A stretch of 64,000 bases of DNA. It comes from Balanoglossus misakiensis (taxonomy: Eukaryota > Hemichordata). Positions 23,101 to 35,917 of this stretch are shown in pieces (position 1 is the first letter of the stretch; each line of letters opens with the position of its first letter). The position numbers and the translations under genes were made by a program. Under the pieces are notes generated by a model. That model made no database searches, was not told the origin of the DNA, and worked only from the letters and a program-made list of their open reading frames with translations. The stretch is taken from assembly GCA_040954595.2 (NCBI GenBank), contig CM082585.2:1612001-1676000 (forward strand), read 5' to 3'.

Positions 23101-24465
23101 ACAGTGTTCTGCCCATTAATTTTGAGTGTTTGGTGGGGTCAACCTTTGCGTCAACATTAACCAGAGCACACAGTAACCAGGCCGTAGTGGACAGTGTTCT
23201 GCCCATTAATTTTGAGTGTTTGGTGGGGTCAACCTTTGCGTCAACATTAACCAGAGCACACAGTAACCAGGCCATAGTGGACAGTGTTCTGCCCATTAAT
23301 TTTGAGTGTTTGGTGGGGTCAACCTTTGCGTCAACATTAACCAGAGCACACAGTAACCAGGCCGTAGTGGACAGTGTTCTGCCCATTAATTTTGAGTGTT
23401 TGGTGGGGTCAACCTTTGCGTCAACATTAACCAGAGCACACAGTAACCAGGCCGTAGTGGACAGTGTTCTGCCCATTAATTTTGAGTGTTTGGTGGGGTC
23501 AACCTTTGCGTCAACATTAACCAGAGCACACAGTAACCAGGCCATAGTGGACAGTATGCTGCCCATTGATTTTGAGTGTTTGGTGGGGTCAACCTTTGCG
23601 TCAACATTAACCAGAGCACACAGTAACCAGGCCATAGTGGACAGTGTTCTGCCCATTAATTTTGAGTGTTTGGTGGGGTCAACCTTTGCGTCAACATTAA
23701 CCAGAGCACACAGTAACCAGGCCGTAGTGGACAGTGTGCTGCCCATTAATTTTGAGTGTTTGGTGGGGTCAACCTTTGCGTCAACATTAACTAGGCCAGA
23801 GTGGCCAGTATCGTGCCCATTAATTTTGAGTGTTTGGTGGGGGTCAACCTTTGCGTCAACATTAACTAGGCCAGAGTGGCCAGTATCCTGCCCATTAATT
23901 TTGAGTGTTTGGTGGGGTCAACCTTTGCGTCAACATTAACCAGAGCACACAGTAACCAGGCCGTAGTGGACAGTGTTCTGCCCATTAATTTTGAGTGTTT
24001 GGTGGGGTCAACCTTTGCGTCAACATTAACCAGAGCACACAGTAACCAGGCCATAGTGGACAGTATGCTGCCCATTGATTTTGAGTGTTTGGTGGCGTCA
24101 ACCTTTGCGTCAACATTAACCAGAGCACACAATAACCAGGCCGTAGTGGACAGTGTTCTGCCCATTAATTTTGAGTGTTTGGTGGGGTCAACCTTTGCGT
24201 CAACATTAACCAGAGCACACAGTAACCAGGCCATAGTGGACAGTGTTCTGCCCATTAATTTTGAGTGTTTGGTGGGGTCAACCTTTGCGTCAACATTAAC
24301 CAGAGCACACAGTAACCAGGCCGTAGTGGACAGTGTGCTGCCCATTAATTTTGAGTGTTTGGTGGGGTCAACCTTTGCGTCAACATTAAGCAGGCCAGAC
24401 AGTAACCAGGCCAGAGTGGACAGTATCCTGCCTATTAATTTTGAGTGATTTGTGGGTCAATTTGA
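11105..24465. repeat. Satellite array, ~90-bp monomer
   Basis: Well over 100 tandem monomers, most exactly 90 bp, containing AACCAGAGCACACAGTAACC, a variable GTA/ATA/TTA triplet, GGACAGTGTTCTGCCC, and TTTGGTGGGGTCAACC. A 74-bp variant lacks 16 bp of the first block (it reads AACTAGGCC) and clusters at about 11.66-11.9, 12.13-12.4, 15.66-15.88, 20.3-21.3 and 22.3 kb. Larger blocks are duplicated, so there is higher-order structure. Because 90 is divisible by three and one frame on each strand lacks stops, frames over 1000 codons appear on both strands. I regard these as a by-product of the repeat. The array is interrupted by a transposon at 19325-20156, and the last monomer (from about 24370) is diverged. 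Confidence 0.95.
19325..20156. mobile_element. 832-bp terminal-inverted-repeat DNA transposon inside the satellite
   Basis: Perfect 32-bp terminal inverted repeats (19325-19356 and 20125-20156) begin CACGGTTACTAGAAGAAGAC. They are flanked by the 7-bp duplication CCAGAGC (19318-19324 and 20157-20163), which is part of the satellite monomer and occurs once in intact monomers. The interior has only a 67-codon frame at 19653-19856 that I do not recognise, so the element is non-autonomous. A 7-bp duplication does not point clearly to one superfamily. Confidence 0.9.
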
Positions 24466-24609
24466 TCAAATACTGCCTACCGCTGGCACTGCATATTTGA
24501 AGAAATGTGAAAAGATGGCAAGACAGGTTTGGTAAATGTGGGCCCCCTAACTGAAGCAAAAGCACAAACTTAAAACAAAGATATGAATTTGGAAGAGTTT
24601 TATTTATTA

Positions 24610-24737
24610 CATATGAAAAATAATGAAGACTTATGCTTCAAAGTAAGTATCGACGGAGTCGAACCGCCAATGCTGCAATGGCATTATACCCATAATACTT
24701 TTTTGCTTTTTGCATGAATTTCATTATTTTTCATATG
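24610..24737. repeat. Short inverted-repeat element with a B-box-like core
   Basis: Perfect 18-bp inverted arms (24610-24627 and 24720-24737) enclose a core that on the minus strand contains GGTTCGACTCC (24655-24665), matching the tRNA B-box consensus. I see no acceptor stem or convincing A box, so this is not called a tRNA. Confidence 0.45.
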
Positions 24738-25401
24738 CTGTGCAGCTAAAGTGTGGCTAGATGGCTAACTGCTGATGTAAAATATCTTGCATACCAATTT
24801 GGAACAATTACCCCAAGTAGTGGTCAAACAGAAACAATGCTTGCATTCAATTTAAAACAAGGTGACAAAAGTGGTTGAAATGAAACAATAAGCAAAAACA
24901 GTGTTTATCAAACTGAAATAATGTGGTCGAAATGAAACAATGAGCAAAAACAGTGTTTATCAAACTGAAATAATGTGCCAAAATAGCTCCTGTTGATATT
25001 GCACAAAATTAACTGTTGCATTCTACCCTTGAGTTAATTTTTATTTCCAGGCAATTATGTGCTTAATACTAAATATTATCTATGGGTACAAACCATCAGT
25101 TTCTTAAGTGCAAATCGCAAGAAGCTCCCCCATACAATTTTAGTGTTTTTTTAAATCAAGCAAGATAATTACATACTGTGTGATAAACTAACTAACTTTA
25201 CGCGCCTGGGGACAGTTAAAAACCTCGAGCCAAATATAAAATGAGGAAAAACTGCCCCCTCCCCCGTTGTGAATTTTAAAAGGTTGGGGCTCAAACTAAC
25301 CAGAATTGTCTTGCCGACTCCTATTTTTCTGTGTACATTTTGATGTATTGTTGTTACGCGAGATTGAGGATTCGTGTTGATGCGGGAATTACGATGACGA
25401 A
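24738..25401. other. Gene-poor AT-rich spacer
   Basis: No gene is supported. A ~52-bp unit containing GCAAAAACAGTGTTTATC is repeated twice in tandem at about 24877-24975. Confidence 0.6.
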
Positions 25402-25590
25402 AGCAAAAAATCCATCGGCGAATCAAACGGGCACACGGCGAAATTCCATTACACGACGATCCAACTGCGATGAAGAACGCGAACGCGGGTAACGTTGTAA
25501 AAAATCCATCGGCGAATCAAACGGGCACACGGCGAAATTCCATTACATGACGAGCGACCTGCAATGAAGAACGCGAACGCGGGTAACGCT
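25402..25590. repeat. Tandem duplication of a ~95-bp GC-richer unit
   Basis: AAAAATCCATCGGCGAATCA begins two consecutive copies, at 25404 and 25500, each continuing to GCGAACGCGGGTAACG. A third, partial start follows near 25590. Confidence 0.75.
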
Positions 25591-25639
25591 GCAAAAAATC
25601 CGCAGACAATTATTACACGAATGCATAGCAACAATTATT

Positions 25640-26205
25640 TTACCCAACCTGACACTAATAAATTACCCAATGATTTTAAATTTCTTATTATTACACCCCA
25701 ACTAATCATTATACCTTTGTAATATTAACACCGTTTATACACATCCCATAATGTTTATACCATCAAGTTAATACCATTTTATTATTATTATACCACCAAA
25801 ACCATGTGTTACCCATTTTTTTTATTATTACACCATTGATGTTAACATCTTTATATATTATACCGGTATTTACCCTCTGTACATGTACAGTTTTTATTTA
25901 CCACGTGGCATTACTCATGTTTTTATAGTATTTTAATTACTTATCATACCCTTGAAACCATAATATTATACCCTTGCAGACAGTTTTATTATAGTACCCT
26001 TGTGCACAATGTCTTATTAGTCATCATACACCAACCCTTCACCATTTCATTAGATTATACCATTTTTATTAGCCTAACCTGTTTATACACCAACCCTTCA
26101 CCATTCCGTTAGATTATACCATTTTTTATTACCCTAACATATTCATACACCAACCCTTTACCATTCCCTCAGATTAAACCATTTTTATTAGCCTAACCTA
26201 TTGAC
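25640..26205. repeat. AT-rich ATTATACC-type low-complexity tract with a ~60-bp triplet repeat
   Basis: The first part is a loose series of TTATTATACC motifs. From about 26030 three units of about 60 bp recur, each with CACCAACCCTTCACCATT and a TTAGATTATACCATTTTTAT-like half. No coding potential. Confidence 0.65.
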
Positions 26206-26349
26206 AGCATCCCTCTGGTTTTGATATTGTTATCTGGTGCGGCGTTGTTGTAGATATTGATTAGACTCCCTCCGGCGATGATAATACCAATGAACCTATT
26301 GAAAAAAAAGAATGAATATTATTTATTAGATCAGATCAACAAATCATGG

Positions 26350-27090
26350 CGTCGTTCATCCCTCTGGTCACAGGAGCATCATCTGGCGTCGTTACAGGTT
26401 TAAGTTCATCCCTCCAGTACAGTATAAGGTGGCGGCGTCGTTACAAGTATTAAGTTCATCTCTCCAGTACAGTATTAGGTGGCGGCGGCGTTACAAGTAT
26501 TAACTTCATCTCTCCAGTACAGTATTAGGTGGCGGCGTCGTTACAAGTATTAACTTCATCTCTCCAGTACAGTATTAGGTGGCGGCGTCGTTACAAGTTT
26601 AAGTTCATCCCTCCAGTACAGTATTAGGTGGCGGCGTCGTTACAAGTATTAACTTCATCTCTCCAGTACAGTATTAGGTGGCGGCGTCGTTACAAGTATT
26701 AACTTCATCTCTCCAGTACAGTATTAGGTGGCGGCGTCGTTACAAGTATTAACTTCATCTCTCCAGTACAGTATTAGGTGGCGGCGTCGTTACAAGTATT
26801 AACTTCATCTCTCCAGTACAGTATTAGGTGGCGGCGTCGTTACAAGTATTAACTTCATCTCTCCAGTACAGTATTAGGTGGCGGCGTCGTTACAAGTATT
26901 AACTTCATCTCTCCAGTACAGTATTAGGTGGCGGCGTCGTTACAAGTATTAAGTTCATCTCTCCAGTACAGTATTAGGTGGCGGCGTCGTTACAAGTATT
27001 AACTTCATCTCTCCAGTACAGTATTAGGTGGCGGCGTCGTTACAAGTTTAAGTTCATACCTCCAGTACAGTATTAGGTGGCGACGTCGTT
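26350..27090. repeat. 50-bp minisatellite
   Basis: About 14 head-to-tail copies of a 50-bp unit containing CTCCAGTACAGTATTAGGTG followed by GCGGCGTCGTTACAAG. Central units are nearly identical and the outer ones more diverged. An ~80-bp direct repeat containing CTCCCTCC and AAAAGAATGAA flanks the array at about 26264-26342 and 27102-27182, so the minisatellite may be the core of a larger unit. Confidence 0.85.
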
Positions 27091-27182
27091 ACAAATATTA
27101 CACTCCCTCCAGCAGCAGTGTTACCAAAGAACCTAATGTAAAAAAAGAATGAAATTATTTTAATAATCTGATTAGGTCAAGT

Positions 27183-27460
27183 CATCATATTGATAAAGAA
27201 AACGACAAGAAGAAATCATTTAAAAATTAACGCTGCCAGCACCATTGGTTGGGCCCAAACGGTTCCCATGGTTACCAGGGTATGCCAAGGCTGTATTCTG
27301 CTGTGAATACCAAGATATATGAAAGCTGGTCAAAGGTTACCCCAGGGTCATTGAAAATCGCAAAAAATAGCGTCAAGGACACTGTGGTCTCATTTAGTGA
27401 TTACACTAGAAAAAGTCTACACAGGAGTACAGACAGACAGACACACACATAGAGAGGCAA
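27183..27460. repeat. Member of the 'gctgc..gcac..tgggccca' dispersed repeat family
   Basis: The stretch from about 27228 resembles the sequence starting at 59239 (GCTGC, then a CATTG.TGGGCCCAA block and a GGCTGTATT block further on). It ends in a GACAGACAGACACACACA tail. No gene. Confidence 0.4.
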
Positions 27461-27837
27461 TAAAATATGATGCCCCCCCCCAGCCCCGAAAACATCTTGA
27501 TCTTATGTATGCTGGCCTGGTACAATAGACAAACCAGCCAATTAATGAAAATTTTGTACAAATACAGAGCTCAAAGTTGCATTTTAGTGAGCCCAAAAGC
27601 AAATTAACTCAATGTTACGACAAATTTTACTTTTGCCACTCAAAGTTTGCATCGGTGGGGTGGGATGGCAAGTACTCTTCCCTGATACAATAGACAAACC
27701 AGCCAATAAATGAAATGAGGTGAAGAATGAAGGTGAAGAATGAATAACTTTATTTGATTCCATTATCTAAACAAACACATCCAATTAACTTCCTACTCAA
27801 ATTTCAAAGTAATCAGTCATAGGTTTTGTAAATCATC

Positions 27838-28172
27838 ATGAGAAATCACCCTGAAACCAAATCAAATCAAAAATCATATAAGCCTAGTCGGGCTCTGCGC
27901 TCCAGCTCAAGGAACCAGTTGTGTGTACCAAAGTACAGACTCAAAACATATGGTGGATGTGCCTTTTCCCTTGTCGCGCCACAACTTTGGAATCTCTGCC
28001 ATCTGACATTCAACAGGCTTCTAGTCTCAACATTTTCAAACAAAAACTCAAGACATTTCTATTTGTCAAAGCCTACGAACACTGATGTTATACTTTCAGC
28101 GCCTTTGGAAATAACATTGTTATTGATTCTGGCGCTTTATAAATGTTTGTTTTGATTTGATTTGATTTGATC
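27838..28172 (+). pseudogene. 3' end of a CR1/L2-like LINE, broken
   Basis: The translation RALRSSSRNQLCVPKYRLKT, continuing with AFSLVAPQLWN, is the characteristic C-terminus of CR1/L2-type reverse transcriptase proteins. After LWN the frame shifts by one base and continues as LPSDIQQASSLNIFKQKLKT to a stop at about 28085. The sequence ends with GGCGCTTTATAAATG and a (TTTGA)n tail, as in LINEs of this group. The 5' part is missing, as expected of a 5'-truncated insertion. Confidence 0.75.
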
Positions 28173-29670
28173 CCCCAAAAATATACTATTCAATTCATCA
28201 AGTTGATTTGAAAAACATACATGCAAATCTTACTTGAGCTACCCCTAACATGACTAACAAATTTTAAAGCAATGGAACAAGCGGTTTTAGAGAAAAAAAA
28301 TTAATTAAACAAGGCTGAAATTGCTCCAAAATTATCAATATGCAAATTTTGCAACATTTCAACAAAAGTATTGTAACTCATATCACCTACATGAAGCTTC
28401 ATACTAAATTTTTTTTACCACAAATGAGGAAAAAGGCAAAAAATGCATAAAATAGAACATTCAAACTATTAGTTAAAAAAATACAGGATTGTATGTGGTT
28501 GACATAAGGTACTTGCATACCAATTGTCAAATCAATCTGTAAATTATCATGAGAACAAACCCTGAAACCTTCAAATCAAATTTCAAAGCAGTGGGGGTAA
28601 AGGGGGCACAGTACGATATTTTACCCACAACTCTCCATGATTTGTATCATCGAGATTGTCCATTTAATTACTTTCTGTTTTAGATACTAACAATGATATG
28701 AAGTACATATAACTGTATTAAGATTTATCTAGAAAAAGTATGTTGAGGAATTAGAGTGAAATTTTCAAAATCAAGATTTAAAAGCCATAGAAATCAAAGT
28801 ATTCATTCATGTACGTCAAATGTCACACTTAGGAGGAAAGAAGCAATGACTAACTGAGGTGGCCAGTCTCTGTTGAAAGTCAACATGTAAATTTCCATTG
28901 TTCTGTCTATAGAAAAAAATCAATATTGTTTTGTTTGATTAAACAAGTGTTTCAAGTGTCCCTGTTTTACTTCAAACTTTTTTGTATCGGCTGGCTATGC
29001 AATTGCTTATTTTATAAAATTTGTATCTCCTCTTTCAATAATGCATGATTTTGTTTATCATTTGAAATGGTAATTGACAATAAGATTCGCCTTTAAAGCA
29101 TGCTCTCAAAATTTGTATTAGTGGTCTACAATTTTCTCTACACATGTGAACTTTGCCTGGTTTGACCGAGTAATCTCTGGTTGTACAAACCAGAGTGATT
29201 CATGGGATATTTCACGTACTGTGGGGGGTTCTGAGAAGAGTTTTGACCAAAAATGGCAAAAATCATCCCAAAAATATACTATTCAATTCATCAAGTTGAT
29301 TTGAAAAACATACATGCAAATCTTACTTGGGCTACCCCTAATATGACTAACAAATTTCAAAGCAATGTAACAACCGGTTTAAAAAAAAAATTCAAAAACG
29401 GCCGAAATTGCTCCAAAATTATGAATATGCAAATTTTGCAACATTTTAACAAAAGTATGCTAACTCATATCACCTATATGAAGCTTCATACTAAATTTCA
29501 AAGAAGTCGTCTCATCAATTTTAGAAAAGTAGATGTTTTACCAAAAATGAGGAAAAAGGCAAAAAATGCATAAAAATAGAACATTCAAACTATTCAAAAT
29601 ACAGGACTGTATGTGGTTGACATAAGGTACTTGCATACCAATTGTCAAATCAATCTGACCAGTGGTTTTG
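28173..29670. repeat. Degenerate modular repeats (two related blocks)
   Basis: Blocks at about 28180-28600 and 29253-29660 share phrases such as AATATGCAAATTTTGCAACA, GAAGCTTCATACTAAATTT and TACAGGACTGTATG. They belong to a family filling much of 28-42 kb. Between them (28600-29250) I see no gene or clear repeat. Confidence 0.65.
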
Positions 29671-30003
29671 ACCAATTTCAAATTTTCCCAGCTAATTTGC
29701 ATTTATTTAACAATTTCAACTGAATATGGCTGCCAGGTCAAATGACTGATTTGAATTTCAAGGTGCACACTCATTGGCAAGGACAACTGTGACAAATTCA
29801 AGAAGCATAGGTGTGGCAGGTTTTCAGAGCAAGGTGTAAAAAATATCCAGGGAATGGGGCCCAAGCTCCTAAAAACCCAGCACAATACCAATAGGGACTC
29901 ATATTACTAACAAAGTGTAAGCCTGTAATAAGTCAAAAGCTGCACATCTTTTTACCACCTCGTGCCAGTACTAAGCAATAAGACTTTTTATAGAGTTGTT
30001 TAA

Positions 30004-30736
30004 GGTGGCACTGCATGAAACCGTCGAGACTTTTTCAGAGGCCTATTTCTCATCAAAGACAAAGTTTAAACCCCCATAAACCATATATATTCTGGAAGCT
30101 GAGATTTTGAACTTTTGTTTGAGTTGCAAATATTATTGATCCCCGGAAATGGTGGCGATTTTGGGCGAAAAAACCCATTTTTTGATATTATGTCATGAAA
30201 TTTAAAATAGGTAAAAAAGTTGACCATGCATCATGCATCTTAATATGTCATTCGAAACTAAAGTACACGTGCAAAAAAACGCTAATTTTGTTTTGCGTTA
30301 TCTGCTTCCATTGAGGAGTAACAGCGTTTGAAAGTTAGATTTTCTGAAAATTTGATCAAATTCACGGTGAGTTGTATTGAATCAGAGTTTATTCCCGCCA
30401 GGGACACTTTATCGACATACAAAACTAGCGTTTTGTTGGATGGGTCATACACAATTCCCTGTCAAAATTTGAGCAAATTCGGCCAATGCAGGGCGAAGCT
30501 ATTTTAGTCCGAAGTTGTCAAAAGCAGCGAAAATGCAAACCGAGAAAAACGGCCATTTGCATTGTTGACACCTATTTGTTAAGCTGTGAACTCATTCAGA
30601 AAAGTGCTATTTGGGGGTGATTGTGCACCATTTCCGCCAAGACGTATTAGTCAGGATGTGGGTGAGTATTAGGCCTACCGATTTATGTAAAAAAGTAAAA
30701 TTTGGCAAAAATCACAACTTTTCATGCAATGCCACC
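30004..30736. mobile_element. TTAA-flanked non-autonomous transposon
   Basis: A 733-bp element whose ends are GGTGGCACTGCATGAAA and the inverse of GGTGGCATTGCATGAAA, directly flanked by TTAA at 30000-30003 and 30737-30740. The interior is non-coding. TTAA duplication fits piggyBac- or Kolobok-type transposition. Confidence 0.7.
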
Positions 30737-30984
30737 TTAATTGTCTCTGCTGATGCCAGAGATTGAAAAAGAATCCTACAAGTTAGGATTTTCAGAAACA
30801 ATGATAGCTATTTCTATTACTGTTTGTAAACAAAAATGTGATGTTCACCGCCTTGTTTTCAGAAAAGTATTTACATAAATGTTTTTCCATAGAGTTAACA
30901 CAGACATTGGCAGCCATCTTGAATTTCAAAAACTGCAACAATATCTCCAATGCAACAAATCTGCAAATTGTACTATTTGACACC

Positions 30985-32431
30985 TGACTTAGGTCAAGGG
31001 GTTTCAGAGATGATGACTACTCTTCAGACTCAGACAAAATAATAATGCAATATTCAGCGGAATTTCAAAAGCATTGACTAAGATCACCAAGGGACAATTC
31101 ATACCAAAGATCAAAACAATTAGACGTACCTATTTTAAAGATCATTATGAAAACTTTACAGATTCGGTTATAATGTAAATAAAAGTAGATCACCCCTGTG
31201 GACATGGCAATCAGACATGCATATTCTGACAAGATTTTTTGTTTGTACAAAAAGGCAACTGTCTCCAAAATACAAAATTACAGATTATGTCACATACCTC
31301 AGGGAGATCAATACTAAATTTCAGAGAAAATTTCCCCCCAAATATGCAAATTTCACCATATTTTGAAGAAACAACTTGTGTCATACCTAGAAACCTGCAT
31401 AGTCAAAGTAATCTACGAGCTTAGCTTTTTTCTTCCAAAAACAGCAAAAAACTTGTTCCAAACTACAAATATGCAGAATTCAACACAATTTGAACACACA
31501 TTACTTCGCCACCCCAAGAAACCTGCACACCAATTTTAAAAGCACTTGCGCCAGTGATTTCAGAAAAGAAAAATGTTGACAGACATAGGATGACTGAACA
31601 TCTATCTACCTGTCAGATAACTTTTGCAGTGCTGAGAGCAGAGCTAGAGATTGGTGTTGTCTTTTTACATTTTAAATCATCACACTTTGCTACTCAAAGC
31701 TACTATTCTGCTATGCTTGAGAAATGACTTGGGACCATTTTTGGCAAACAATAGTCACTAATCTTCCTCAGTTTATAGTACAATGTACCTACACTGTTTT
31801 AGTAATGTACTGAAAATGTTCAGACTATTTCTTGTGTCTGCATATGTCTTTAGTACAGAAGAATAATCTATCCGGTTGTCATTTCTCTGTTTATTCAGAA
31901 ATAAACTAGTCTGGGTTGCAACAGTAAAAATTTTAAAATATTCATACCCTTTCTGAAGGATGTTCAAAACCAATACCTATGTGAAGCATTATATCAAATT
32001 TGCTGGGTAACTGTGGATTTATAACTTTTGCTAATTACAGTGCTAACTCACACTGGATGATTCGACGGTAATTTTAGATTCATATGAAGATTTTTTACCA
32101 ATAATGTTGAAAAATACAAACAAATGCATCAAAAATAGAAAATCAAAATTAGCTCAAAACATACAGGACTGTATGAGGTAGGCATAAGGTACTTGCATAC
32201 CAATTTCCAAATCAATCTGACCAGCAGTTGTTGAATTTTGCGAGTTTTGACCAATTTCACATTTTCCAGCTAATTTGCATATATTTGGTAATGACATTTT
32301 CATGTTAACAAACTCCAATCTACAGCCCAGCCTGCATCTGCACACCAAATATCGAGGTGATATGCACAACGGTTTTCAAGTTTTAGATGTGGACGGACAT
32401 ACAGACATACATCCATACAAACAGACAGACA
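30985..32431. repeat. Degenerate modular repeats with GACATACA tail
   Basis: Repeated phrases (ATATGCAAATTTCACC, AAACCTGCA, TACTTGCATACCAATT, TAATTTGCATA) mark several diverged modules. The last ends in a tract of GACATACA-like units into which the MITE at 32432-32633 is inserted. No gene. Confidence 0.6.
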
Positions 32432-32633
32432 TACTGTAAAACACTTTATTTTCGCGAGCAATTAATTTTCGCCAAATACGCGAGAGCCAAAATAACGTGA
32501 AAATAAAAAGTCGCGTAAATTGTTTTTGAAGATAACGATGCAGTGAATGAAATAAGAGAACGCGAAAATTAATACTCGCGAAACAGTGGCCTCTCTCGAT
32601 ATCGCGAAAAATTTAACTCGCGAAAATACAGTA
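32432..32633. mobile_element. MITE with TTTTCGCG-type ends, second copy
   Basis: It begins TACTGTAAAACAC and ends with TCGCGAAAATACAGTA, giving inverted ends with TA at both borders. Internal CGCGAAAA motifs recur. It is related to 9132-9330 and fits a TA-target non-autonomous family. Confidence 0.7.
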
Positions 32634-35600
32634 CATCCATACATAAATACAGACACAACTGATTCCATAAGGCCCATGGTACATACCATATGGGACCTAA
32701 AAACTGCAGAAGCTACACAAAACATTAATACTGAAAACATGGCAAACAGTTGTTGCTAACGGGGTTTTAAATCTCCCTTATAGATATTTTTGAACTCCCA
32801 ATTTATGATTATTGACTGTTTGATTGATTAGTTGTTGCACAAATGATAGTATTATCAAAGTAAATAATATCTGTGAGAAATTTCTTTTCATATTTATTTG
32901 AATATGGATAGGGTAAGATGGGGGTTAAACAAAACTACATTTGTTCAAAAGTGGCAAAAACACAAATATGCAAAAATCACTATAATTGTACACCATCTTA
33001 CTTAAATCACTACAAGGAACATTCCTGTCAAAGTTCAAAGCAATCTGACAAGCGCTTTCAGACACAGCGAATTTGATAACCATCTACAAATATATTTTTA
33101 TTTTTTAAACAATTCTTTTACAACACCTTACTTGGGTTACCCCCCTAGGAATCTGCATTCTGAGCAAAAATTACAAAATTGCTCAAAATTATAAATATAC
33201 CAATTTCACAACAATTTGCAATTTGGACAAAAACTATGGCTTTCAGAAAGGAAGATTTTTCTTTACCAATAATGCAGTAAAAGACAAAACAATAAAAATA
33301 GAAAATTCATAATATTAGCTCAAAACAAAACATACAGGACTGTATGGCATTTATTGACATTTATAAGAATATGGACAGGGTATGATAGGGGGGGGGAATT
33401 ATAAATTCCAAGGGGGTCATCAATTTTTTGTCATAGCTTTTTGGGGCCATAGAAAAAATAACCTAAAAAGTAGGAAATCCTACGTCCCCCTAAGCTTTCA
33501 TTCTGGCCAACAACTTTTTATGAAGGCTTCTGCAGTTGTTAAAAACAGATTGCCTGCTATGTTAGACTATCAATCTATAGAGGGGATGAAAAATGTCCTT
33601 TTGTCAAGTGTCTGGATTTTGATAACTTCAACAGGTAAAAATATATTTGTAGATGTTTATCAAATTCGCTATGTCTGAAACAGTATGCTTGCAAATGTAT
33701 TAATATAGTCAGATAATATGAATAGTGAAGATAGCAAAACAAACAGGTTTATGCTTATAGCCATAACTTCTATTAGTGATGTACATGTTGTACTTAGCAA
33801 ATAATTGTTATGATCAACTTGGTTTTTATTGCACAAGATCTTTTTATTGCATCCATGTTTCGTTTCATTCTGGATAATAGTCTGTCTAAATAAGTTAACA
33901 GGCTTGATGAGGGTTATTTTAAACAGCGTTCTCAAAAAACCTGCAATGTCATGCCCTATATTTATAAAGTTGAGGAGAGGTTGTATTCCTAGCAGGATGT
34001 TGAAATCATTGGAGGACAAACCCTGCCAGTACCAAAAGTTGCTGGGTGTTATAAATGTTTGAGTAACCCCCCCCCCCCCCCTTCCCCAATAACACAATAT
34101 ATACTAAAACATTTTTACAACATCTTACTCAGTTTACCCTTAGGAATATGCCTACCAAATCAATCTGGCATGCAGTTTTAAAGAAAAAAAAAATGACCAA
34201 AAGTGGCAAAAATTGCTCAAAATTAAAATATGCAAATTTTTCAACAATTTGAACAAAACTTTGGTTACTCAGACAACCATTAGAAGCTTCATACTAAACT
34301 TCAAAGAATGAGGCCTATAACTTTAAGAAATGATGATTTCTTTACCAATAATGTGGAATAATACAAAAAATGCATAAAAGATTTTTGGCATAAAAAATTA
34401 AAAATCGATAATATTAGCTCAAAACATACAGGACTGTTTGAGGTAGACATAAGGTACATGCATACTGATTTTCAAATGAATGTGACCAGTGGTTGTTGAG
34501 TTTGAGTTTTGACCAATTTCACATTTTCCTAGCTAATTTGCATATTTTTGGCAATGACAGCTTCATTTGAACAAACTCCAATCTTCAGCCTGGCCTGCAT
34601 CTACACACCAAATATCGAGGTCATATGCCCAGCGGTTTTCAAGTTTGTGATGTGGACGGACATACAGACATACATACATACATCCACCGATATCATAAGG
34701 TCCCATGGTAAAGCAAATGGGACCTTACAAAACTATGATAACTCAGATCACCTATGAAGCTTCATACTAAATTTCAAATAAGTCAGCTGATCAATTCCAG
34801 AAAAGCAGATTTTCTACCGATAATGTGGAAAGAGACAAAAAATACATAAAAAATCGAAAATTCACATTAGCTCACGACATATAGAACTGTGTGAGGTTAA
34901 CATAACTTACAGGAATACCAATTTTCAATTTTGAAAGCAATTTGCTCAGTAGTTGTCGAGTTCCCGAGTTTGGACGAATTTGACACTTTCCCAGCTAATT
35001 TGCATATTTTGGCAATGACAACTTCATTTTGACAACTCCCACTTAATGCCCTGCCTGCATCTCCACACTAAATATCAAGGTCACATGCCAGTGGTTTCCA
35101 AGTGTTTGATATTGATAGACATACAGACAAACATCCATACAGACATCCATATATACAGGTGCAACTGATCCCATAAGGTCCCATGGTATAAATACATATA
35201 CCTGCACCAAATGGGACCTAATAATTCTGATAAAATGCCTACATAGTAAGTTTAAAAACCAATTGTACCTTCAACGTCCTTGGACAACAATGGCTAATAT
35301 TACTTGCCAAGGGCGACTAGAATTTTGGGGGCCTGATGCAATTCTGATACATGTACTTCATGATTTAGAGATATTGTGAAAATCCTGTCAACCGAATTAC
35401 AGGGAAATCAGATTTTCCATGTAAAATCATATCACCCAAAAATGTCAAGTGTCGAAAATAATTTTGAAACAAAAGTCTACTCAAAATCATACCAAAATTT
35501 AAATTTTAAAGCAGTACGTTAGGCAAGCAATTTGAGAATGAAGAAACTTACAAAAAAATTATAAATTGAAAATAACTTACAAATGCCGTACACAAACTTA

Positions 35601-35917
35601 CAATCACTACCATATTACTGTACAAGTTAAAAGGACATTGTACCAGCAGAGACATTGCGATCGAGCAATCCCCAAGATATACATGACATGGTCTAATTAC
35701 AAATATTGAATATGTAAAATAGGTACACAACACTTCCATTCTTTCAGTACAGTCAGCTGCTTGTTAACAATAGGCATGTAGCTATTTCATCAAATTTACA
35801 GCCCAAGTCATGCCTATACAATTCTCCCTTAAGCTACCCTAAGTGAGTGATGAAAATCTCATATGGTCGACAATTGATGGCCGATTTTTGCCATGTTAAA
35901 GAAATGGGAGTTCATAA

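Noticed and set aside
24640-24720. tRNA gene on the minus strand
   Set aside because: Only a B-box-like motif is present; no acceptor stem, anticodon arm or clear A box could be found.
26350-27090. Possible CRISPR array (regular 50-bp repeats)
   Set aside because: There are no unique spacers; the units are contiguous head-to-tail minisatellite repeats in a eukaryotic genome.
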